From assembly GCA_001599755.1 (NCBI GenBank), contig BCHX01000002.1, positions 682,001 to 746,000 of the forward strand: a DNA stretch of 64,000 bases, in the 5' to 3' direction. Source of the stretch: Gliomastix tumulicola (Eukaryota; Ascomycota; Sordariomycetes; Hypocreales; Bionectriaceae). The notes under the pieces were generated by a model that saw only the letters and a program-made list of their open reading frames with translations, made no database searches and was not told the DNA's origin. Of the stretch, positions 42,091 through 53,497 are shown piece after piece; positions within the stretch are counted from its first letter, which is position 1; the number at the start of each line of letters is the position of its first letter. Position numbers and translations under genes: made by a program.

Positions 42091-43642
42091 TTACAGCTTT
42101 GAGGGCCTCTGCAGCGACTGGAACCAGCCCAAGTACTTCTCGTCCAAACTCTTGGTAATGCCCGTCTCGGGATCAAACGGCTCCCTCCCGCCGTTGAGAT
42201 ACTTGTCCAAAGCCGTATCGGCATGGCCCTCGACATCGTAGCCGTAGACACTCAGAACCGTCTGCGGATCACCATACAGGTTGCTGCTGCGCACGTAGTA
42301 CTTGCCCTGGAGCTCCGGCTCCATCACGGCGTCGCGCGCACGCTGCTGAGGTCCGTCGGGGAGATGCCAGATGGCGCCGTTGAGGAAGGACACCTGCTGC
42401 TTCTCGTAGGCCTTGGGCATGCGCTCCTCCTCGTAGATGCGCACGGCCTCGTCGAGGCGGATCCGGCCTTCGACGACCTTGGCCATGCAGCGGCCTAGGA
42501 AGGCGCCGTCTTCCATGGATGTGGCTGCGCCCTGGGCCATGTGGTTGACCATGGAATGGGCAGCGTCGCCCATGAGGACAATGTTCTTCCGGGGCGAGGA
42601 CCACGACTTCATCGGGCCGGTGACCATGAGCGGCCATCGAGACTTGAGTGCTCAGTTAGTCTACCGCTGTTGATCTAGTGAACCATAGGGGGGTGGGAGG
42701 CACAAACTGTGTCTGGGATCATGTCCACAATCCTCTTGATACGCGGATCAAAGTCCTTGTACTCGTCTCGGAGCTCGCGAATGGGGACGTCCTGCTGAGT
42801 CGCGTACAGCTTCTCGGGACGGTGGTGTGAGAGCACGAGGTTGAAGGTCTCTCCGCCGTTGATGGGATACGTAATGATGTACGCGTTCTCCGCCATCCAG
42901 ACCTCCATCGTCAACTTGTCGACGAGCTCCTTGGCAATAGGATCCTTCCGGATCTGCTCGTAAGGCACCAGAGCACGGTATGCACAGTTGGTCGTCGGCG
43001 GCTCAGGGGCAACGTCGGGGAAGAGCGTCTTCCTCGTGATGCTGTTGATGCCGTCCGCGCCAATCACAAAGTCGAATTCGTACTGGCGCCCGTCCCACGT
43101 CTCAACCGTGACCTCCTGCGACTTGTGGTACTCCAGCCGCGAGACGGCCGAGTGCACCAGGATCTTGGCCCCGAGCTTCTCAGCCACCTTGACAAGGCCC
43201 TCGTGCAGGTGGGCGCGGTGCACAACCCACCACGGGCGGCCTAGAGACTGCTCCAGGGTGGCGATCTTGGTGTGGCCCACGAGCGTGCCGTCTTTGCGGC
43301 GCATGTTGAGCTCCTCGAACTGGACGAGGTTCTTTCCGATGACTTTGTCGACGCCCCATCGTTGGAGGAGGACGGAGACATTTGGCGTCATTTGGATACC
43401 AGCGCCAATCTGGACACCGAATTAGTGACAAGTCATACATGTTGGGATGTGATTGTAGAGATTTACCTCGCCAAGCTCCTCTGCAGACTCGAGCACAGTG
43501 ACTTGTGCTCCCACTTTCTGGATGGCAATCGCCGCCGCCAGGCCGCCGATGCCAGCGCCTACAATTCCAACACGCAAAGTACGGCCCTGATATGGGCTGT
43601 TAGCACCGGATCTTTTATGATATCGTCGTATTGACTAACCAT
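42091..43642 (-). CDS. FAD-dependent monooxygenase, salicylate-hydroxylase type, ends SKL
   Basis: Group A flavoprotein hydroxylase using NAD(P)H and oxygen on an aromatic ring. Minus-strand exons 43642-43640 (the ATG alone), 43586-43467, 43409-42708 and 42642-42091 give 458 residues. The start model is favoured because ATG joined to the next exon gives RTLRVGIVGAGIGGLAAAIA, the FAD fold at the expected place. The DG motif is VIGADGINSITR and the GD motif VLMGDAAHSMVNHMAQGA. The protein ends SKL, a canonical peroxisome signal. It heads a run of probable catabolic genes and is divergent from the hydrolase. The exact ring substrate cannot be read from sequence. Confidence 0.92.
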
Positions 43643-44073
43643 TGTGATTTTCAGCGATAGCTCTTGGAATCAACTTTGACTTGGGGAGTAGATGCAGAGA
43701 CTGAGATGCAACTTCTTGAACCTTTCTGAGCAGTCGCGGTTCCAATATGTGTCTGCTATTATATCTTAACATCTTTATTTTACCTCGCTCTAAGCCAGCA
43801 TCTGTTGCGCGCTGGCGAACAGGGGCTCATCGGGAACTTCGGGTGCTGTCGGGGAGTTAGGATTCTAGTGTCTGTCCTCCACAACTGCACCCCACGTATG
43901 ATCACAAGGGCCATATCCATGTCCCATGGAGGTGATATTAAATCTGGGGTCGGATCGTGGCATCTGGGGTCAATAGTCAACCTTCCAACTGATACTTCTT
44001 TCAGTTCGTCGTTGGATACCCTAATCTCCTTTCCTCCAGCTTGAACCACCATCATCTATAGCGACCGGTCATC
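43643..44073. promoter_or_regulatory. Divergent promoter, monooxygenase / hydrolase
   Basis: 430 bp between two divergent start codons of the catabolic cluster, so probably a shared control region. I did not find a confident repeat of a Zn2Cys6-type CGG inverted site. Confidence 0.4.
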
Positions 44074-45060
44074 ATGTCTGAGCAAGTCCAGACTCGCCTT
44101 GTCTCCCATTTGGGCGGCATCGACGTCGGATATCGGCTCAGCTCGGGAGCTGTAGACAAGTCCAAAGCGACCTTGGTCATGTTCAACCCTTTCACCGCGA
44201 ATGCAGACTACTACCTCCCAGAGTTCAAGAACAAGGACTTGAGAGACTCACTCAATCTGCTTGCAGTCGAGCCGCTTGGGCATGGACGCACACGTGCTCG
44301 CAGTGTCGAACAGTTCAATTACTGGGACTCGGCATTCATGGCGCTCCAGCTTCTCGATACCCTTGGGATCGATGAGTGTTTTGCTCTGGGTACCTCTCAG
44401 GGTGGCTGGATTGCCATGAGAATGGCGATTCTGGCCCCAGACAGGGTTCGTACTTTCTCCTCCTCCATGTGCAGAGGTCCATTCAGCTTACCATGGCGAA
44501 TACAGATCAAGGGTGTCATTCCCGTGGGCTCATCCATGGACACAGAGTCCGCCCGATCCCGTGAACTCGGTTGCTGGGACGGTCCAGCAGCATGTTCCGG
44601 ACTGGTCACGCTGGCCGGAGATCTGACTCCCGCTCCTGCCGACTTTGAGCCCGGTGATGCCTACTACGATTTCCTGATGGAGATCGGCTTCGGCAAGACC
44701 GTTGACAACCCGACCAGAGAATTCTGGGCCAAGACTATCAAGCAGACCTACAGCGGGGACGAGGGGAAGAGGAGGATCTGTATGGCAGCGGTGGCACTTG
44801 CTAGCCGAGACGGGCTGCACGAACGCCTTCCTTATGTGAAGTGCCCGGTACTTTGGCTGCAGGGTGATTCCGATGTCGTTTTCAGTCTTGCCCAGGCCCA
44901 GGAGGACATCAAACGGTTTACTAACTCGGTCGAGACAAAGGTGGTACCGTGTGCTGGAGGTGTGCACTTCCTTAGCTGGACTCACGCGGACAAGCTTCAC
45001 CAGGAGATTTTGCAGTTTATCGGTACGTGGAAAGGAAGCAAGAGGAAGTCAGCTCTTTGA
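44074..45060 (+). CDS. Alpha/beta-fold hydrolase
   Basis: Exons 44074-44445 and 44506-45060 give 308 residues. The 60-bp intron keeps frame, so it is easy to miss; removing it joins ILAPDR to IKGVIPVGSSMD, as in related hydrolases. The nucleophile elbow is ALGTSQGGW (GxSxG), the acid is in LWLQGDSDVVFS and the His in GGVHFLSW. LLAVEPLGHGRT is the oxyanion-side block. Related proteins include lactonases and C-C hydrolases of ring cleavage; the placement next to a ring hydroxylase favours a catabolic role. C-terminal SAL is a poor peroxisome signal. Confidence 0.88.
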   Translation: MSEQVQTRLVSHLGGIDVGYRLSSGAVDKSKATLVMFNPFTANADYYLPEFKNKDLRDSLNLLAVEPLGHGRTRARSVEQFNYWDSAFMALQLLDTLGIDECFALGTSQGGWIAMRMAILAPDRVRTFSSSMCRGPFSLPWRIQIKGVIPVGSSMDTESARSRELGCWDGPAACSGLVTLAGDLTPAPADFEPGDAYYDFLMEIGFGKTVDNPTREFWAKTIKQTYSGDEGKRRICMAAVALASRDGLHERLPYVKCPVLWLQGDSDVVFSLAQAQEDIKRFTNSVETKVVPCAGGVHFLSWTHADKLHQEILQFIGTWKGSKRKSAL

Positions 45061-45610
45061 TTAGGTATCGTCGTCCGTAAAATATTATCTCCTCACCGCG
45101 GTTTTCGGCCCTTGTCCAACGGACTCTGGGGAATCCCGTGGTAGTCGAGCTTTCCATGAACCAACCTGGAGGACTCTGTGCCACAGGGACATCCTGCTTC
45201 TCTCCTTGACTCGTACTCTGCACTTGTCCTCTCCATTTCCCCCATGCCATTCCCCGCCGACTAGCTATCTTAGCTCTAAGCTAACAGAGCGACTCGTATT
45301 TTAGCCAACGACGCTGTTAGACCTGAATCATCGGAATAAACTCCGACGGAAGCATATACCCGCCATCACATTCATGGCCCAATGACTCTTGCCTCATCCC
45401 AAGCCTTAGAAGACCCTTTGTTTCCCCTCATCTCTTCGGCTCACAGCCGACGGTGTTAAAGCCGTCGATTCCGTCTCCCACCCGGCTGCCCCTCAAACTA
45501 CACCCTTCTTCCCTTTAAACTTGCTATCCGCCAATCTCCGATGCAGCTGCTTGCTGTTTTGAATGGCGCGGCGAATGGCGTGACATCCTGCTCTCTCTCG
45601 CGTCCCAACC
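45061..45610. other. Intergenic before the Zn2Cys6 regulator
   Basis: No gene supported; taken as terminator of the hydrolase and promoter of the regulator. Confidence 0.45.
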
Positions 45611-48410
45611 ATGCCACTGCAAGATCGGCACCCACAAGCCGACGACTCGTTTCGGGTTCCCGAGCAGGCGGCGCACGGCGGTACCTCCTCTGACGGCTCG
45701 CAGCCCCCGGCCGCTAAGCGACGCAGGGTAGCATTGGCCTGCAGCAACTGCAGGCACCGGAAGTCACGGGTGTGTGCTTCTTCCCCCCCTCCCCCTCCCC
45801 CGTCTATACCACAGCCCTGAATCACTGCTGATGGGGGGGTGCTGACTAAACATAGTGCGATGGCAAGCGGCCCAAGTGTTCTTTGTGCTGCGAACTGGGG
45901 TGTGAATGTCTGTATGAGCAGGCTGGCACGACGTCGGTCTTGACTGTAGGGAGGACGTACGTACCAGCCTTGCACTTTGAAGCAAAACCTTCTGACGTTG
46001 AATGTCAAGGGCTGAGCTGACTCGAACACCACAGTTACCTGGAACAATTGGAGAAGAGGCTCAAAGACATAGAAAGCACCCTCCAACAGGTCCAGAGGCA
46101 ACAAGGTGCCACACCAACCATTTCATCGACGCAAGACAAGAATCAGCAAAATCAAGATACGTCTCCGCTTGAAAATGGTGCCAGCTCACAGATATCGGGC
46201 TCACTGCTCTATCAAACCAATCGGGGGATTGGAGAGCTTGACACTGCTGAAGACTCCATTGATGGCATGGGGGCTATCAAGTTTACGGATGAGGAAGACT
46301 GGGGTTATTTCGGTATGCAGACAGCCTTGGTCAGCTACCACAACGGGCCTTACTGACCCTAGCCTATAGGACCTACGTCGAATATCGCCTTCCTACGACA
46401 CATCTCCCTTGCTATGGCACGGGCTGGCGACTTGAGCCAAGCCTTTCCATCGCCGTCCCACCAAGCCCGCGAGGTAGCCGGAGGAATAAGCATCTCCCGC
46501 CCTCATCACGTCGAAGATGACATCAATGCCGAAGCATACGCCCGCCTCTCCAGGGGTGTGAACATCTTTGCACTCCCATCCGAGGCTCGCATGTGGGACC
46601 TGATAAAGGAGTACTTCCAGAAGACGGGCCAGCTGCTCCCATTCATCCACGAGGAGTCATTCTGCGCGACGTATTTCGAGATGAAGAGGAGTAATTTCAC
46701 CCTTGCGCGGAGGACCTGGCTAGGGCTGCTGAATATTATCCTGGCGATGGCGACGACGTTGTTTATCGAGGCTCCCTCGACGATGCCGGCTGAGAAACGA
46801 ATCGAGGAATCGGACATCTATTACCAGAGGGCAAACAGTCTATGCGACAAGGAGTCACGCAGGAACATTAGTCTCGAGCTTGGTATGTTACGAACCGAAG
46901 TTGCTTGCCAGCTTTCCATTAAACTGACCTTGCTCCAGTTCAGTATCTGCTCATTCAAGGGCAGTACCTCCAAGGGACACAAAAGTCAGTCCAAGCGTGG
47001 ACAGTTCATGGTCTAGCCATCACAACTGCCTTTCAGTTAGGCCTACACTCACCCAAGACGAACAAAGGGTTCCCACCTCTGGAGTGTGAGATTCGCAAGC
47101 GCGTCTGGTTCGGATGCGTGCTGCTGGACCGAACGCTGAGCATGACCTTTGGGCGACCGTCGATGATACCAGAGAAGTATCTGAAGCTGGACATGCCCAT
47201 CGTGAGTATGCAGGTCGTAGGGCAGACACCCCAGCCGAACAACTCCTCCCAGCTAGATGCGATGTTTTTCACTGCAACCATGTATGTTGTTGCCCCCCAC
47301 AACCCTTTTGTCTATGTAGTCGTGGCTCATGGGATACTGTATAGCAAGCTGTACGAAGTGATGCACAGCATCATCGACGCCTGCTACGGTCAGAACCTCG
47401 GTCTGGAAGAGTATCGCACCGACTCCGAGATCGTGTCGCTGGTCCTCAAAGGCGAGGGTGAACTCGACGGCTGGAAGTCGCAGCTCACAACCTGGCAAAT
47501 GCGCGTCTACGACTCTCCACTGACGTCCCAGGACCTTGAGAAGATGAAGCTGGAAGACAAGATCACAGAGAGGTTCTTCATCGTGCTCTCCGTCCGATAC
47601 CACAACCTCCAGATTCTGCTGCACCGGCCGATTCTGGAGAAGTTCCTGGAAGACTGCGGGGGGCCGGGTTCGAGCAGAACACGGGGCGGCGGAGGGAGTA
47701 GAGGGATGATGCAGCAGCTGGGCATCAATAGCATCGAGACTTGCGTCAACTCGGCTGTGTTGGCCGTGTCGATTGTGCGCACTGTGGTGCTTTCAAATGG
47801 TTGGCATCGGGATCTATTGGGAGCATGGAACTTCTCCCTCTTTTACAGTAAGTCTTCCAAGCAACTGACGGTTTTCTCTTTTTTGGGAGAGATAGAGAAG
47901 AAAGATCTAACCTTGGCTCTTGATAGCTTTCAATGCTGGCCTGGTCATCTTTGCGGCCATGCATATAGCCCGCAACGAAGTCAATAATGACCCAAAGCAA
48001 GTCTCACGATGGGAATTTGTCGAGAAGGCGCTTCCATACTTCAGCATGGCCATCGAGGCCCTGCAAAACCTTGACCAGGGCAACCGGGTTGTCGAGCGAT
48101 GCGTGAGCTACCTCTCGCAGCTGAGGGTGGTGTCCATCACATCTTGTGGGTGTACTTCCTACGTTATGGTCGTATTATCCAGTGCGCATGTTTGACTGAC
48201 ATTATGATACTAGCCATCCTTGAAGACGACCCTGGTCAGCCTGACCACCACAACGGTAGCATGGTTCACCAAGGCGATATGCTTGCGAGAACTTTCCAGT
48301 CCTCTCTAGCTCCAAGGTCGGTTCCAATGGAAATCGACTTGAATGAGTTCATGTTAGATACCGATTTGGATGTATTCAGTAGGCAGTTTGAGATGAGCCA
48401 TCAGTACTAA
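45611..48410 (+). CDS. Zn(II)2Cys6 transcription factor with fungal-specific TF domain, cluster regulator
   Basis: Eight exons (45611-45769, 45856-45956, 46035-46312, 46370-46882, 46939-47281, 47345-47847, 47927-48145, 48214-48410) give 770 residues. The binuclear cluster is ALACSNCRHRKSR joined across intron 1 to CDGKRPKCSLCCELGCECLY; a coiled linker YLEQLEKRLKDIESTLQQV follows. The middle homology domain runs from about 190, with YFQKTGQLLPFIHEESF, HGLAITTAFQLGLH and EIRKRVWFGCVLLDRTLSMTFGRP. The position in the middle of the cluster suggests it controls the neighbouring enzymes. Confidence 0.9.
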
Positions 48411-48443
48411 CTAGCTACGTTCGCTATGAATCTGCCCCCGTAT

Positions 48444-50237
48444 CTAAATTCTACTCTGAAGAGGCGATTCCACCCCACCAAGCGTCAACGTTTTTACTGT
48501 CAAGTACTCGTCGATGCCATATTTGCTCCCTTCTCTACCAAAACCGCTGGACTTCACACCTCCAAACCTAGGATAGATTGTGTTAGCTTCAAGCCTGATA
48601 AAGAACAGGGGAAACGGCAGACTCACGGTGCAGCGGTATCACTGATCAAACCGGTGTTTACTCCCACCATCCCAACTTCGAGCGCGCGGGCGACTCTCCA
48701 GACCCGGCCGATGTCCTTGGCGAAGAAGTACGCAGCTAGCCCCATCTCCGACTTGTTCGCCATCTTGACGACTTCCTTTTCCGTACGGAATCGGAAGAGG
48801 CCTGCCACGGGACCGAACGTTTCTTCATCTGCGATCTTCATATCGCCGGTGACGTCGGTGAGAACCGTAGGCTGAAAGAAGTTGGCGCCCAGCTCGGGAA
48901 TCCTGGCACCTCCGACAAGACACTTTGCCCCCTTGGAGAGGGCGTCCCGAATATGGTCTTCACTCTTCTCGACTGCACGGCCGTGAATGAGAGGGCCGTG
49001 TGTGACTGCAGGCTTCGACAACCCATTGCCGATGACGAACTCATTTCTCACTCGGGCGGCAAGCTTCGACGCAAAGTCGTCGTAGATCGCATCGTGGACG
49101 TATATCCTGTTGGCGGATACGCATGTCTGTCCCGAGGACCGGAACTTGCTCGTCACAGCGCCCGCCACAGCCGCATCGACATCAGCGTCGTCGAACACGA
49201 TGAATGGTGCGTTGCCACCCAACTCGAGCGAGATCTTCTTGAGCGTTGTCTCGGCGCATTGACGCATGAGAATCTTGCCGACGTTGGTAGACCCAGTGAA
49301 AGACAGCTTGTGGACGAGGGGAGAAGAGGTTAGGGCGTGAACCACTTCGATGGTGTTGTCGAGCGCAGTGACGACGTTGATGACGCCCTTGGGAATACCG
49401 GCTCTGCGGCCCAGCTCGACGACGGCGTTGACGGTGAAGGGCGTCTCGGCGGGGGACTTGATCACCACCGTGCAGCCTGCTGCGATGGCTGCCCCGGCTT
49501 TTCTATCGAATGTCAATCCCTGAGCCTGCAGCCTTCTCATTCCAAGAGGAAGCGTCATACCTGGTGATCATGGCTGCCGGAAAATTCCATCTAAACAGTA
49601 GTAACACGTCAGCAGAAAAAGTCGCCTCGCGGGAGGCAAGAGACGCACGGAGTGACCAAAGCACAGACGCCCACCGGCTCGCGAATCGTGATAATATGAT
49701 TCCCGGCATTGGTCGCAGGTATCGTATCGCCGTAGGTGCGTGGCGCCTCCTCGCTAAACCACTCCAGAAAGCTTGCCGCATACGCAACCTCGGCTCTTGC
49801 GTCTGCGAGGGCCTTTCCATTCTCAACCGTGATGAGGATGCCAAGGTCGTCTTGATTAGCTATGATGAGGTCATGCCACTTCCGAAGCAACTTGGCTCGC
49901 TGCCGGGGTGGTGTAGAACGGAAATTCTGGAATGCTGATGCTGCGGCATGAATGGCTGCCTGTGTTTCCAGTCTGGTGAACTCCGGGCAATGGCCGATGA
50001 TTTCGGAAGTAGCGGGGTCTGTCGCTGAATGTTATTGTGGCTTTCCTTGCGAGATCAAGCTGGCATTTGGCTGCTGTACGTACTGTCTACTGCGAAGGTC
50101 TTTGAGCCTGAAGAGACCCATTCACCACCAATGTGGCCTTTCTCAATGAATAGGGAGGGATCTCTCAACTGGGGGACAGATCAGCAATAGAACTTCCTCT
50201 AATTGATCGTACACTGCCTTACCAGTTTTGCCGCCAT
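48444..50237 (-). CDS. NAD(P)-dependent aldehyde dehydrogenase (succinate-semialdehyde DH-like), ends SRI
   Basis: Minus-strand exons 50237-50223, 50168-50084, 50018-49649, 49590-49561, 49502-48627 and 48567-48444 give 499 residues; one internal exon is 30 bp. Family motifs: VTPWNFPAAMITRK, KSPAETPFTVNAVVEL, SFTGSTNVGKILM, catalytic Glu in LELGGNAPFIVF, catalytic Cys in SSGQTCVSANRIYV and EETFGPVAGLFRF. The best match is the SSADH-like branch, which also covers salicylaldehyde and related aldehyde oxidisers. C-terminal SRI resembles a type 1 peroxisome signal. It converges with the regulator, 33 bp apart. Confidence 0.93.
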
Positions 50238-50797
50238 CTTGAATCACTGGCGAAGATTGCGATAAAATCAGTTCTCGCTGAGCTTGATCATGCCCGACAC
50301 GAGAATGGCTGTCTCCCTGAGTATCGATCTGATCCTTACTGATATACTAAGTGCACCATTACCATTACCAACACAACTCACTTGCATACGTTATCCCTTC
50401 GTGCCCGGACTGAGCCATCCGCGTGGGGTATGTAGAATCCCGGGTGAAAGCCGCGTTTGCTGAGTAGCTGGATGCGGTGGTGCCCGGCAAAGCCGATCGG
50501 GGATGACGCCGTCGGGGAGATACGGCATCGATCAGGGAACATTACCGACTCTTCGGAAAACTGACAGACGAACAAACCTGAAGTAATTCATCTCCTTATT
50601 ATATTCGTAGTATATTCGGGACGAAATTACTAAGGAGATGGTACTTGGAAAACGATACTCGAGGTCGATGTATCAAGGCCGCCATCACAGATCCGCTTAT
50701 GCCATTCTGAGCCCAAGGTCGACCACCACCTACAAACACCGCGGTATCAAAATAAAGATGTCCCATGATGAATTATTCCATGTCATGCGGCACTTCT
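50238..50797. other. Intergenic with a 10-bp inverted repeat
   Basis: Upstream of the aldehyde dehydrogenase and downstream of the GXWXG gene. It contains CATCTCCTTA at 50589-50598 and its exact reverse complement at 50631-50640. No gene seen. Confidence 0.5.
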
Positions 50798-51337
50798 TTA
50801 CACCTTGCTTGAAGGCCTCCGCCTCAAGTAGAAAAAGTAGAGCCCAGCACCCTGCAACTCCTTGCTGTCCATGGCCCCCATGACCGTGTTGTCGTCGACG
50901 TAACGGAAGGCATCGATGATCGGGCGCTTGTCGTATATCATGGCCGCCGTGACCACCCCCCGGAACTTGACTTCTCGGATTTGCGCATTGCCAGACTCTT
51001 TGAACCAGACACGCGCGCCATCCTCCCCGTAGATCATGATAGGGTCGACGTCGTTCACGGACCTAAAGTCCTTGCCAGCCCATTTCCGTGTCGCCAGCTG
51101 CCGGTGAGCAGGATGACCTGTGTCGAAGCTGCCGCCGGTCCACTGGCCTATCAGCAGAGCAGGTGTAACAGGGCCCAGCCGGTCGAAGATGGCTGTCACG
51201 GCTGCCTCTTCTATCTTTCCCTCCGCCTTGCAGAGATCATGGAACTGCTGCTCCGGTCTAACGTATTGTGTGTGTTAGCTATGCGATAATCGAGGCGGCA
51301 CATTGGTGGGTGGGTTATGATCGTACGTCTTCGACAT
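50798..51337 (-). CDS. GXWXG/DUF4334-domain protein, ends SKV
   Basis: Minus-strand exons 51337-51327 (11 bp) and 51257-50798 give 156 residues. The GXWXG block is LLIGQWTGGSFDTGHP at about 50; the DUF4334 part follows with FRGVVTAAMIYDKRPIIDAF and MDSKELQGAGLYFFYLRR. Function is unknown; a lipocalin-like small-molecule binding fold has been suggested for such pairs, which I cannot test. Joining exon 1 gives MSKTPEQQF, sensible in phase. The C-terminus SKV is a weak peroxisome-like signal. It is divergent from the alcohol dehydrogenase. Confidence 0.8.
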
Positions 51338-51777
51338 CTTGGCCAAGGAATTGGGATTTCAATACTTCAATAATCGACCGCCGGTGCAATGCATCAACCG
51401 TTAAGATGCCATCTATGCTTGGACGACCTGTGGATTGCCTTCTCGCGAGCAGTTGTGTTATATACGTGTGGCAAGCACCCAAACCCGCCGTTCATTACCC
51501 CTCAGACGACGGCGAGATCAATGCCTAGTTAAATTGGTCGGAGGGATCCCTGTTCGAGACAAGCCGAGGTATATGCAAATCCCCCACGCCGCCCGCGTCC
51601 CAAATTGAAGGCAGACTGAGGGGTAGCAGTTCCCTGGGCCGGCGAGTTTCTCCACACCGATCCGGCGTCCAGCACGGTCAGGGTGGAATGTGCAGATAAA
51701 ATGCATATTCTGGAGGCCGTGCCTCGCTTGTTTTTCTTATCCCCTCTCCCCGACGCCTTCGCCAAGTTTACATCAAG
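51338..51777. promoter_or_regulatory. Divergent promoter, GXWXG gene / alcohol dehydrogenase
   Basis: 440 bp between two divergent cluster genes. No coding content recognised; presumably shared control. Confidence 0.4.
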
Positions 51778-53211
51778 ATGGCTACGACCACGAGCGGCAG
51801 TTTGAGAGGCAGAGGCGACTCCGGTATTCGGAACCGAGCCGCTGTGTACTCAAATCCGGGGACGATGGACATTAAACTGATTGATCTGGATATACCAGAG
51901 CCCGGGCCAGGCGAGGTGCTGGTGAGGTTGTGAGTTCGCGAAGCATCACTAACGAATCAAACCAGGTCCGCCTGCGTTCGCTAATGGATGTCGAAGACAA
52001 TACAGCGGAGTGTGTCACACGGATGTTTCGCTTTGCATGAATACGTTTCCAGGTCTCCCAGCCCCTGTTCCCGCCGGTAGGTCAGCAAGCCATCACATTC
52101 CGAAGCCATCGACTTCTGAATCTGACAGTGCTGTTAGGACAGGTGGGCGGCCACGAAGGTCCGTTAAGACTGCAGGCGGGTGCATATTCTAATTCTAACC
52201 CGTAGCTCTTCGCGCGGCACACTCGCAGGGATTGGTCAAGTTATCCGTCAAGGAAGTGGTGTCACGACTCCCGCAGTAGGCACTACTGTCGGCATTCAAC
52301 TGATTGCCGATGCATGTCGCAAATGCTGTACGCCACCCAGCTCCTCCTTGATTTCTACGGCCTAACATCCCACCCAGCCACGTGTCTGAACGGGAGCGAG
52401 GCATCCTGTCCCCGCATCAAGATGTCTGGAATCTACACTCCCGGCACCTTTCAGCAGTACTGCATCGCCTCGGCCAAGTATGTCTCTCCCATCCCAGCCG
52501 GCCTCGACGCAGCAGCAGCCGCCCCGCTGATGTGCGGCGGAGTCACCGTCTACACGGCCCTCAAGAGAGCGGACTTCAAGCAAGGCGACTGGGCTGTCGT
52601 CTCAGGTGCTGGAGGCGGGCTGGGACATCTCGCGATCCAGTACGCCAAGGCCCTGGGTGGGAGGGCCATTGCCATTGATTCAGGGAGCAAAGAGTGGCTG
52701 TGCCGTTTGGTGGGAGCAGATGAGTTCATTGACTTTGCGGCATTTCCCGAGTCCAGAGATCTGGCGGCGAAAATCAGGAAGATCACGAAATCGGGTGCTG
52801 CCGTTGCCCTGATGTGTGCTGCAGACCCGCGGCCGTATTCACAAGCGCTGCGCTGGCTGAGAGTTAGAGGGACAATGGCTTGTATAGGAGTCCCTGCCTC
52901 TGAAAGCGCGCTCACACCAAGCCTGGGGGAAATGATCACCAAGGAGCTTAGAATCTTCGGTATGAACGCCTGTTCCTACATCCCCAAGTACTGTCAAGTA
53001 CGGTGAGCTCACAAAGCCGGACGCACTAGGAACTAAAGTCGGTACCTGGGCAGATACGCAGGAATGCCTGGCCTTGGCAGCGAAAGGCAAGGTGAAGCCA
53101 TACTACACTATTCGACAGCTAGACGAGCTCTCAGATGTTTTTCACGATCTGGAAAACGGCAAAATTACGGGCAGGGTGGTCATTGATCTTCGAGGAAGGA
53201 GCAAGATATAG
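51778..53211 (+). CDS. Zinc-dependent alcohol dehydrogenase (AdhP-like MDR), ends SKI
   Basis: Medium-chain NAD(P)-dependent alcohol dehydrogenase. Exons 51778-51929, 51997-52076, 52138-52158, 52229-52327, 52378-52959 and 53039-53211 give 368 residues; exon 3 is 21 bp and is required to build the GQVGGHEG zinc loop. Catalytic zinc ligands are in YSGVCHTD and GGHEG; the structural zinc lobe is CRKCSTCLNGSEASC (C-x2-C-x2-C-x7-C). The Rossmann motif is SGAGGGLGHLAIQYAKALG. It ends SKI, peroxisome-signal-like. A 20-residue N-terminal extension precedes the catalytic domain. Together with the aldehyde dehydrogenase it could oxidise an alcohol to an acid. Confidence 0.92.
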
Positions 53212-53497
53212 AAGCTTTACCTGAAAAGTTTGAATTACTATTCGCAGTTTGCTTTGAAAGAAGATTCCATTACTACGAACTAGCAGGAACGTTGAGAGAC
53301 AGATCAATGATGGAGAAAGTGGTATTATGATTGGCTAACAAGAGTGAATGAAACCGTAAACAAAGGAAAGCCTCTGACTTCTCGATCAAGGCAGAGAACA
53401 GCAGACAAATAGACATAGAGGGAAAAAAAACACAAACTGGAGGGCAGCAAGCCACTGAAGAGGCCCTCGATCTGTCAGACATACCCTCAACGCTGGT

